Positions 1-5,852 of a stretch of 10,881 nucleotides of DNA are shown piece after piece. The stretch spans positions 1 through 10,881 of the forward strand of contig CAZQVV010000088.1 in NCBI GenBank assembly GCA_964596835.1, read 5' to 3'. Source of the stretch: JAADGZ01 sp964596835. Lineage in GTDB: Bacteria; Pseudomonadota; Gammaproteobacteria; UBA6429; Thiohalophilaceae. The notes beneath the pieces are model-generated. The model saw nothing but the letters and a program-made list of their open reading frames with translations, was not told the DNA's origin and did no database searches. Each line of letters opens with the position of its first letter. Within the stretch, counting starts at the first letter, position 1. Position numbers and translations under genes: made by a program.

Positions 1-3
1 CCT

Positions 4-36
4 GTTGGGCTTCGCGTTGCTCAGCGCCAACCTACA
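4..36. repeat. Short hairpin repeat, copy A
   Basis: This imperfect hairpin has a GTTGG arm at 4-8, a CCAAC arm at 27-31 and a CTACA tail. Its reverse complement closely matches the element at 152-183, so the two form an inverted pair about 115 bases apart. From memory, hairpins of the type GTTGGGCTT...AGCCCAAC with a CTAC tail are scattered between genes in many proteobacterial genomes. That family assignment is recollection and was not searched. The bases between the copies contain no gene that I can support. Confidence 0.6.
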
Positions 37-151
37 TTATTAGCCATTTTCTCAAACAACTTAAGCTGGGCAAGGGTTGGCGACCCCGCTCCGGTGAGCT
101 GAATAGTTACCATCGATGTTAGATATGCACTTAAAGCATACTGAATTACCC

Positions 152-183
152 TGTAGGTTGGGCTGAGTAAAACGAAGCCCAAC
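152..183. repeat. Short hairpin repeat, copy B
   Basis: A perfect 8-base stem (GTTGGGCT at 157-164, AGCCCAAC at 176-183) encloses an 11-base loop and is preceded by a TGTAG tail at 152-156. It is the inverted partner of the element at 4-36 and has the better-preserved stem. It lies just beyond the terminator of the leftward operon, a usual place for intergenic palindromic repeats. It lacks an adjoining T run on either side, so it is unlikely to be a terminator itself. Confidence 0.65.
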
Positions 184-200
184 TTTTATTCTGCCCATAA

Positions 201-235
201 AAAAAGGCCTCGCCCATTCGCGGGGAGGCCTTTTT
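201..235 (-). terminator. Rho-independent terminator of the qmoAB-hdrCB operon
   Basis: A perfect 11-base stem pairs AAAAAGGCCTC (201-211) with GAGGCCTTTTT (225-235), and three further G-C pairs are possible inside the loop. Read on the minus strand, the stem ends in an unbroken T run (complement of the A run up to about 199). It lies 19 bases past the hdrB stop codon, as expected for the end of this operon. The A and T runs on both sides mean it could also stop transcription entering from the left. Confidence 0.9.
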
Positions 236-253
236 AAATCTGCCTGTAAACTC

Positions 254-1153
254 TTATTTGTTAGCGATGTCTTCCAGTTTTTTGGCGCGGATAACCTGAC
301 CGTTGAGACCGGAGTCCTGCATATTTTTGCCATAAGCCACACTCATCAGCTGGCTGTAATACACGACCGGCATATTAAACCTGGTTTTGTATTTGGCATT
401 GATCTCATTCTGATAGACTTCTACGTTCATCTGGCAGACCGGGCAGGGGGTCACAATCATTTCTGCACCGCCATCATACGCTGATTCGATAATGTCCTTG
501 ATCAGCGCCTGACTCTTTTCTGGCTCGGAGAATATCAATGCACCCCCGCAGCAGGATGCTTTTTTGTCGTAGTTCTCAACCGGCTCGGCGCCCATGGTTT
601 CAATCAGCTTGTCCAGGTATTTCGGATTTTCAAACGATTCACCTTCAATACCAAAGGGACGATTGGTCTGACAGCCGACATACCCGGCGATCTTGATCCC
701 CTCCAGCGGTTTTTTTACTTGCTGGGCCAGACCGTCATAGCCGAAGTCTTCAATCAGCACCTCGACCATGTGCCTGACATTCTGTTTGGCTTCCACCTTG
801 AGACCAGCGGCGGCCAGCGCCTCATTGGTTTCTTTCATCAGGCTGTCGCTGTCCAGCAGACGTTCCTTGGTTTCGCGTGTCGCCAGCCAGCAGGCGGCGC
901 AGGTTGCCACCACATCCAGACCAGGGTTAGCTTGTTCAGACAGGGCCAGGTTACGTGCCGACAGCGCCAGACGTGGCAACTCGCCACCCCCCGCATAACC
1001 GATAGAGGCGGAACAGCAGTTCCAGTCTGGAATATCGTTCAGCTTGATATCCAGTACGTCGCACATGGCATCCACGGACACCTGGTAATTGGAAGCCGAC
1101 GCGCCTTTCTGTGAAGAACAGCCGGGGTAAAAGGAATATTCTTTTATCGCCAT
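254..1153 (-). CDS. hdrB: Heterodisulfide reductase subunit B-like protein of the Qmo-Hdr complex
   Basis: This 299-residue protein carries two complete cysteine-rich CCG domains. The first uses C12, C46-C47, C85 and C88; the second uses C161, C201-C202, C237 and C240. In methanogen HdrB these motifs bind the two noncubane [4Fe-4S] clusters that cleave a heterodisulfide; that the same chemistry occurs here is inference. No signal peptide or membrane segment is visible, so it should be cytoplasmic. It is the last gene of the operon, 11 bases after hdrC. The start is supported by an AGGAG at 1162-1166 that overlaps the hdrC stop codon and lies 8 bases before the ATG. It probably takes electrons from QmoAB through HdrC, together filling the place of QmoC. 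The true acceptor is unknown. Family assignment is firm; the role within the Qmo complex rests on context. Confidence 0.9.
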   Translation of the reverse strand: MAIKEYSFYPGCSSQKGASASNYQVSVDAMCDVLDIKLNDIPDWNCCSASIGYAGGGELPRLALSARNLALSEQANPGLDVVATCAACWLATRETKERLLDSDSLMKETNEALAAAGLKVEAKQNVRHMVEVLIEDFGYDGLAQQVKKPLEGIKIAGYVGCQTNRPFGIEGESFENPKYLDKLIETMGAEPVENYDKKASCCGGALIFSEPEKSQALIKDIIESAYDGGAEMIVTPCPVCQMNVEVYQNEINAKYKTRFNMPVVYYSQLMSVAYGKNMQDSGLNGQVIRAKKLEDIANK

Positions 1154-1164
1154 CTCGTTTACTC

Positions 1165-1791
1165 CTAACCTTTAAATTCTTCGGCTTTTGCCAGTTCGAT
1201 TTCACGCGCCTTTTTCAAAATGGCATGTAGGCCACTGGTATCCTTGATGCCATGCCCACCAAGGATTTCCATCGGGCTCATGCGCCTGGTCTTGATCATA
1301 TTCAAACCCAGTTTCTGATGAGCCATCGCCACCTTGATGCCCTCGATGAAACCATTCATAAAATACAGCGCCAGCCCTAATTTAAGTTCATTGACCCGGC
1401 CTTTTTTGGTCAGGTTGTCCCAGAACTTGTTCGCAAACTTGCGCGTCGGCTGTTCTTTCGGCGCCAGCCCCAAACGATCAGCATAATGTGCCAGACCGTG
1501 CATAATGTGGGTAATAGGCAATTCACGCGGGCAGCGGGCAATACAGTTGTAGCAGGACGTACACATCCACATGGACGTAGAGGTCAGGACTTCTTCACGC
1601 TTGCCAGCGCGGATCATCATGAAAATTTCCTGCGGCGGGTGTTCCCAGTACGGTCCCAGCGGACAGGAACCGGCACATACGCCACACTGCATGCACATGT
1701 TGACCCAGTCGCCTTCTTCCACATTAGCCCGAACTTCGTTCAGAAAATCGTTGCGGTATTTTTCAACCATGCTTTGATTTAGGTTGCTCAT
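1165..1791 (-). CDS. hdrC: Heterodisulfide reductase subunit C-like iron-sulfur protein
   Basis: This 208-residue soluble protein has two classical [4Fe-4S] binding motifs, C33-C36-C39-C43 and C77-C80-C83-C87, in the spacing typical of HdrC and of the soluble half of QmoC. The rest is a helical tail with no convincing membrane span, so the haem b membrane domain fused to this module in QmoC is missing. It should relay electrons between the QmoAB flavoproteins and HdrB, encoded directly downstream. The start ATG follows an AGGAG at 1798-1802, which overlaps the qmoB stop, with 7 bases between. The same stop-overlapping Shine-Dalgarno arrangement recurs before hdrB and suggests translational coupling. 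The family call is secure; which protein finally receives the electrons is not shown by the sequence. Confidence 0.9.
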   Translation of the reverse strand: MSNLNQSMVEKYRNDFLNEVRANVEEGDWVNMCMQCGVCAGSCPLGPYWEHPPQEIFMMIRAGKREEVLTSTSMWMCTSCYNCIARCPRELPITHIMHGLAHYADRLGLAPKEQPTRKFANKFWDNLTKKGRVNELKLGLALYFMNGFIEGIKVAMAHQKLGLNMIKTRRMSPMEILGGHGIKDTSGLHAILKKAREIELAKAEEFKG

Positions 1792-1801
1792 ATGCCTGCT
1801 C

Positions 1802-4018
1802 CTAGAACTTGAATGGACTCATGCCGATTTTCTCAATCGTGGCCGCCATCTCATTGATGATTTGAGGCGCACGTTCGATATCGGTAATCGCCACTTCATG
1901 GGTGGTGACACGTTCGGGTTCCAGACTTAACGATTGCAGGGTGTCATCTACCTTGCTCATACGTATATTAGCCAGTTCAGAACCTTTAACAAAGTGACAC
2001 TGGTAATTCTCACCCTTCTTGCAACCCATCAGTACCGCGCCGTCATACCCACTATTCAGCGCATCCGTAATCCAGATGAGGTTGACCGAACCCAGGCAGC
2101 GAACCGGCACCACACGCACAAAGGCACTGTATTCGACACGATTCATGGCCGCCATGTCCAGTGCAGGATAGGCATCGTTTTCACAGGCTAAGGCAAGAAT
2201 ACGGGGCTTCTCGTCAAACTCATCCGGCATATCGATGTTCTTGATCTGATGACCAACGGAGTCCACCGAGTAGTTTTCGAAGGAAATCACGCGTACCGGG
2301 CAGGCACCCATGCAGGTACCGCAACGGCGGCAGCGCGCTTCGTTGAATACAGGGAAGCGTTTTTCATCTTCATCAATCGCACCGAAGGGGCATTCCACCG
2401 TACAGCGTTTGCACTGGGTACAACCTTCACGACGGAACTGCGGATAGCTCAGATCACCCGCGCGTGGGTGCGCGGCACGACCCTTACCAGCATTTTCAAT
2501 CGCCTGAATCGCCTTCATGGCGGCACCGACGGCATCTTCCATCGCCTGCTGCATGTCCATCGGACGACGAACCGGCCCGGCGGTATAAATACCGGTACGG
2601 CGGGTTTCATACGGGAAACAGATGAAATGGGAATCATTGAAGCCCATGGTCAGCTGCGGAATATCCTTGCCCTGACGATAATCCAGGTTAAGTACGGAAG
2701 CAGGATTGGTTTTCCATTCACCCGGTTCATCCTGAGCGACTTCATCAATATTGATACCTGCGTTTGAAACCTGTCCAGTCGCCAGTACGACTAAATCGAC
2801 TTTCTCGCTGGTATCTTCATTGAGAATTAAATCCTTGAACTTCACTTCCAGCTCGCTGCCGCCGGTGGCCACTTCCGTGACACAGCCCTTGGTAAAGGTC
2901 ACGCCCTTGCGCTGACCGTTGCGATAGAAATCTTCGCCACCGGCACCCGGCATACGCAGATCGGTATAAATTACATTGGTATCAATCGCTGGATTTTGGT
3001 CCTTGAAGTACATCGCCTGTTTGACCGAAGTCGAACAGCAGTGACCGGAACAGTAATTCAGGTGCCCTTCTTTATCACTGCGCTGGCCCGCACACTGAAC
3101 GAAAGCCACGCTTTTGACTTCTTTGCCCTCTTTGGTCTTGATCGGGCTGCCATCGGCTTCCAGCGCCATGGCATCCAGTTCAGCCTGGGTCACAACATTG
3201 TCAGACTTGCCGTAACCTAATTCAGGTAACTGGTTGGCATCATATTCACTGTAACCGGAAGCCTGAACAATCGCGCCGAAGTTATCCGTGGTAGTCGAAC
3301 CGCTTTCGGTCGTGATGTCAGCAGAAAACCGTCCGGGCGCACCGGAGGTTTTGGTCAGAGAGGAATTCAGATGCACCGTAATCTTATCGCTGTCTTCGAT
3401 ATATTTGATCAGGTCCGCCACACCGGTATCTTCCGGATCGGCATAGGGCGATTTTTGTGGAATACGCTTCCAGGATTTCGCCGCCGCACCGCCCAGAACT
3501 CCACTTCTCTCAACGATGGTCGCGGGATAACCGGCCTTAGCCAGTTCTACCGCTGCGGTCATGCCGGTGACGCCGCCACCGACTACCAGAACATGACGGT
3601 TATAGGAAGTTTCTTCATTAGCCTTCGGTGGCTGAACAAACTTGGCCTCGAATACCGCCATACGTACATAATCGTCCGCCATATCCTGCGTGGTTTCGCG
3701 CGCCTCGTCCGTATCGGGACGCACCCAGATCACCCCTTCGCGGATATTGCCGCGTGTGATCGCCACATTTTCAAAGTTGAAGGCGTCCACTTTGGCGCGG
3801 CGTGAACAGGCGCAAATCGCCACCCGGTTGACGCCTTCGTTGTCGATGTCATCCTGAATCATCTTGATGCCTTCGGCATTACACAGGAATTCATGTTCTT
3901 TTGCGATCGCCGCTTTGGCGTCGCGTGTTGCCACCTGTGCCATTTGCGCGGTATCAACCCGATCTCCAATGCCGCAACCCTGACAGATATAGGCACCTAT
4001 TTTCATTTCATTAGCCAC
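1802..4018 (-). CDS. qmoB: Quinone-interacting oxidoreductase-like subunit QmoB (HdrA-type flavoprotein with MvhD domain)
   Basis: This 738-residue HdrA-type protein has several domains in order. An N-terminal cysteine region (C12, C15, C46, C69, C71) is followed by an FAD Rossmann fold with G147-x-G149-x-x-G152 and E170. Next comes the HdrA cysteine motif (C309, C323, C327-C328). Two ferredoxin-type [4Fe-4S] sites follow, C533-C536-C539-C543 and C563-C566-C569-C573. A C-terminal MvhD/FlpD-like domain from about residue 605 has C612, C641, C666 and C674 as likely [2Fe-2S] ligands. This HdrA plus MvhD layout is characteristic of QmoB. In sulfate reducers Qmo passes electrons to APS reductase; in sulfur oxidisers the flow is thought to be reversed. 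The start codon is GTG, supported by a GGAGG ending 8 bases upstream inside the end of qmoA; an ATG at codon 5 has no comparable site. The gap to qmoA is 3 bases. Confidence 0.92.
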   Translation of the reverse strand: MANEMKIGAYICQGCGIGDRVDTAQMAQVATRDAKAAIAKEHEFLCNAEGIKMIQDDIDNEGVNRVAICACSRRAKVDAFNFENVAITRGNIREGVIWVRPDTDEARETTQDMADDYVRMAVFEAKFVQPPKANEETSYNRHVLVVGGGVTGMTAAVELAKAGYPATIVERSGVLGGAAAKSWKRIPQKSPYADPEDTGVADLIKYIEDSDKITVHLNSSLTKTSGAPGRFSADITTESGSTTTDNFGAIVQASGYSEYDANQLPELGYGKSDNVVTQAELDAMALEADGSPIKTKEGKEVKSVAFVQCAGQRSDKEGHLNYCSGHCCSTSVKQAMYFKDQNPAIDTNVIYTDLRMPGAGGEDFYRNGQRKGVTFTKGCVTEVATGGSELEVKFKDLILNEDTSEKVDLVVLATGQVSNAGINIDEVAQDEPGEWKTNPASVLNLDYRQGKDIPQLTMGFNDSHFICFPYETRRTGIYTAGPVRRPMDMQQAMEDAVGAAMKAIQAIENAGKGRAAHPRAGDLSYPQFRREGCTQCKRCTVECPFGAIDEDEKRFPVFNEARCRRCGTCMGACPVRVISFENYSVDSVGHQIKNIDMPDEFDEKPRILALACENDAYPALDMAAMNRVEYSAFVRVVPVRCLGSVNLIWITDALNSGYDGAVLMGCKKGENYQCHFVKGSELANIRMSKVDDTLQSLSLEPERVTTHEVAITDIERAPQIINEMAATIEKIGMSPFKF

Positions 4019-4021
4019 TGC

Positions 4022-5308
4022 TTAACCCTCCGTACCGGCGACGCGATTGACCACCTGGATAGCACGCAGGGCGCTGGCGGTGGCGCTTTGAACTGCGCGG
4101 TTGACATCCAGCGCATCGGCTGAACAACCAGCTGCAAAAATCCCGCCGTTGGATTCATCCTGTTCGATGAAACCGTGTTCGTTAACCACTACGTTTATGG
4201 GAAAGTCGCCTGCAGGCACGCTGGGCTGCATGCCCACGGCCAGGACGACTAGATCATGCGCATTGGCATAGCGATCATAACCTTCTGTATTGACGCCATG
4301 TAGAATCGGATTTTTTGTTTCCTTATCTTCAACGATGCTGGCCACCTTGGACTTGATAAAGGTCACGGTCTCATCCGCCTTGACGCTCTGGAAGAAATTA
4401 TCAATCCGGTCAATCGCGCGGATGTCGATATAGTAAATCGTGGACTTGCCATCGTCGCCGTAACGCTCACGTACATAGGTAGTCTGTTTTAGCGACGCCA
4501 TGCAACAAATGCGCGAACAGTGCTTGAGATGGTTGCGATCACGCGAACCGGCGCACTGAATGAAAGCAATATTTTTTGCCTCTTTAGCATCAGACGGACG
4601 CAGCAGTTTGCCGCCGGTCGGACCATGCGGATCCATCAGACGTTCAAACTCCACGCTGGTGATGACGTTGTCAAAACGATCATAGCCATAGGGCTGAATC
4701 TTGTTGGCGTCATAAGGCTGCCAGCCGGTGGCCCAGATAATCGCGCCAACCGTGATGGTGGTGGATTCTTCCTGCATCTCCAGATCAACCGCACCGTATT
4801 TACAGGCTTCCTTCACACGGGTCGCATCCGGCGTACCAATAATGCGCGGGTCCAGAACATACTGCTGAGGGTAGCTCATGCGACTGGGCAGGTAAGCACC
4901 CTTACGCTTGCCCAGACCGTAATTCATTTCGTCATCAAACTCAGCCTCCACCACATTGGCACAGTCGCCACAGGCGGTGCAATGGCTGTTGACGTAACGT
5001 GGCCGGGTTTTCAGGGTAACGGAATAATTCCCTTCTTCACCAGATACCTCGGCGACTTCCGTCATCGTCATCAAACGAACATTCGGGTTCATCTTCAGGC
5101 GGCGCTGGTTAATTTCCTGGCCACAGGTGGGGTGACAGAGTTTGGGGAAGTACTTGTAAAGTTTACTTACCCGCCCGCCGACACTCGGATCTTTTTCCAC
5201 AAGGATGACCTGTTTACCATATTCCGCAGCCTCAAGCGCTGCTGTCATCCCGCTGATACCCCCGCCTACGACGAGGATTGTTTCATTGGTAGCGATAATA
5301 TCCGCCAT
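4022..5308 (-). CDS. qmoA: Quinone-interacting oxidoreductase-like subunit QmoA (HdrA-type flavoprotein)
   Basis: This 428-residue HdrA-type flavoprotein is shorter than QmoB because it lacks the ferredoxin and MvhD modules, as expected for QmoA. The FAD fold shows G15-x-G17-x-x-G20 and E38 at the end of the second strand, and ATGW at 193-196. One cysteine group is C110-C113-C116 with C169 nearby. The HdrA motif C252...C264...C268-C269 and the C-terminal AAGC segment of FAD enzymes follow. It is the first gene of the leftward operon, with AGGAG (5317-5321 on the minus strand) 8 bases before the ATG. It likely forms the flavin core with QmoB and exchanges electrons with APS reductase, whose genes are not in this window. 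An HdrA of the sulfur-oxidising sHdr system is the main alternative, but that system usually comes with lipoate-binding protein genes, and none is present here. Confidence 0.9.
   Translation of the reverse strand: MADIIATNETILVVGGGISGMTAALEAAEYGKQVILVEKDPSVGGRVSKLYKYFPKLCHPTCGQEINQRRLKMNPNVRLMTMTEVAEVSGEEGNYSVTLKTRPRYVNSHCTACGDCANVVEAEFDDEMNYGLGKRKGAYLPSRMSYPQQYVLDPRIIGTPDATRVKEACKYGAVDLEMQEESTTITVGAIIWATGWQPYDANKIQPYGYDRFDNVITSVEFERLMDPHGPTGGKLLRPSDAKEAKNIAFIQCAGSRDRNHLKHCSRICCMASLKQTTYVRERYGDDGKSTIYYIDIRAIDRIDNFFQSVKADETVTFIKSKVASIVEDKETKNPILHGVNTEGYDRYANAHDLVVLAVGMQPSVPAGDFPINVVVNEHGFIEQDESNGGIFAAGCSADALDVNRAVQSATASALRAIQVVNRVAGTEG
4026..4031 (-). promoter_or_regulatory. Ribosome binding site deciding the GTG start of qmoB
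   Basis: On the minus strand this reads GGAGGG. It lies inside the last codons of qmoA and is 8 bases (from GGAGG) before the GTG at 4016-4018. This spacing favours the GTG over the in-frame ATG four codons later and implies that qmoB translation is coupled to qmoA termination. Confidence 0.75.
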
Positions 5309-5394
5309 CGACTCTACTCCTCTCGGATGTCGATTATTGAAGTTTAAGGAGATGAACAGACCTGCTATTCCTTCCCCTTCGCCCGCACAGAAAC

Positions 5395-5411
5395 TCTGTC
5401 TTAAAGACAGA
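5395..5411. promoter_or_regulatory. Perfect 17-base palindrome upstream of qmoA, possible operator
   Basis: TCTGTCTT at 5395-5402 is the exact reverse complement of AAGACAGA at 5404-5411, with a single central base. The centre lies about 95 bases upstream of the qmoA start codon. Half-sites this close suit a homodimeric DNA-binding protein better than an RNA hairpin, because no loop would remain. No regulator gene is in the window, so the binding protein is unknown and the function is inferred from symmetry and position only. Confidence 0.4.
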
Positions 5412-5635
5412 AGCCCTTGACTATCTGCATAAAAACACTATTTTGTAAATCTCACCCCGACATGTCCAGTGTAACAAATGACCTGCCAGGACAATAAATA
5501 GCGGTGGGCTACAGTGAACTATTAATAGAAGAAACTCAATTCATATTTATCTTGCTCTGTATAAATGGAATTTATTTTTGTCATCAATAACCCTTTTTCC
5601 TACTCAAGTTTTCATCCTGTGTTGTCAGCTATATT

Positions 5636-5663
5636 GATGGGTTTCTCTCCCGCCCAACCCATC
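5636..5663. repeat. Hairpin GATGGGTT/AACCCATC, probable dispersed repeat
   Basis: A perfect 8-base stem (5636-5643 with 5656-5663) encloses a 12-base pyrimidine-rich loop. From memory it resembles intergenic hairpins with GATGGGTTT and AACCCATC arms found scattered in proteobacterial genomes, and it is similar in build to the GTTGGGCTT hairpins at the left edge of this window. The loop bases 5649-5655 are fully complementary to 5669-5675 just downstream, which would allow a pseudoknot. Whether it is a passive repeat or a structured regulatory RNA cannot be settled here. Confidence 0.5.
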
Positions 5664-5747
5664 GAGCGGGGCGGGTAACATGGGCGCGTGAAGTCCAGGA
5701 GGGAACCCTGGCCAACCTAATATATAAGCATTTTATTATCATCCTAA

Positions 5748-5759
5748 TAATCCTGATTA
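5748..5759. promoter_or_regulatory. Palindrome TAATCCTGATTA upstream of soeA, possible operator
   Basis: TAATC and GATTA are exact reverse complements separated by two bases. A second, overlapping symmetry (CTAAT at 5744-5748 with ATTAG at 5756-5760) surrounds it. The site ends about 22 bases before a TATAAT box and so would overlap the -35 position of that promoter. It differs in sequence from the palindrome near qmoA, so the two operons need not share a regulator. Short AT-rich palindromes arise by chance, hence the low confidence. Confidence 0.3.
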
Positions 5760-5781
5760 GCCAACCGGGGAATTTAACTCG

Positions 5782-5787
5782 TATAAT
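5782..5787 (+). promoter_or_regulatory. Possible -10 box for soeABC
   Basis: The sequence is a perfect TATAAT, 65 bases before the soeA start codon. No recognisable -35 hexamer lies 16-18 bases upstream (AGCCAA occurs there), so the promoter would need an activator or may be false. The surrounding sequence is AT-rich, which raises the chance of a coincidental match. Confidence 0.35.
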
Positions 5788-5852
5788 GCCAGCCCTTCCA
5801 TTATCCAAAATCCCCGAATAATCCGGGTTATAAAAATTATAGGGTTCGCACA

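Larger units (their letters stand above)
5309..5852. other. Divergent control region between qmoA and soeA
   Basis: These 544 bases carry no gene that I can support: the open frames here are short and lack coding character. The region is AT-rich at both sides with a GC-rich block at about 5636-5711. It must contain the promoters of both operons. Visible elements are a 17-base palindrome near the qmo side, a hairpin with pseudoknot potential, a small hairpin CCAGG (5695-5699) with CCTGG (5707-5711), a 12-base palindrome and a TATAAT box on the soe side, and a small CCCG/CGGG hairpin at about 5813-5827 just before soeA. I could not find a convincing -35/-10 pair for qmoA. Confidence 0.7.

Noticed and set aside
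61..342. A 93-codon minus-strand frame overlapping the end of hdrB
   Set aside because: It runs through the terminator and a hairpin repeat and overlaps hdrB out of frame, with no ribosome binding site or recognisable motif.
4520..5347. A 275-codon open frame on the plus strand across qmoA
   Set aside because: It is opposite the qmoA coding frame, whose FAD and cysteine motifs are intact, and its translation shows no domain signature.
5352..5420. A 22-codon frame with AAGGAG directly before an ATG, possible leader peptide
   Set aside because: The Shine-Dalgarno core touches the start codon, leaving no spacing for initiation. The frame points away from qmoA toward soeA some 430 bases off, and it is not followed by an attenuator-like structure with a T run.
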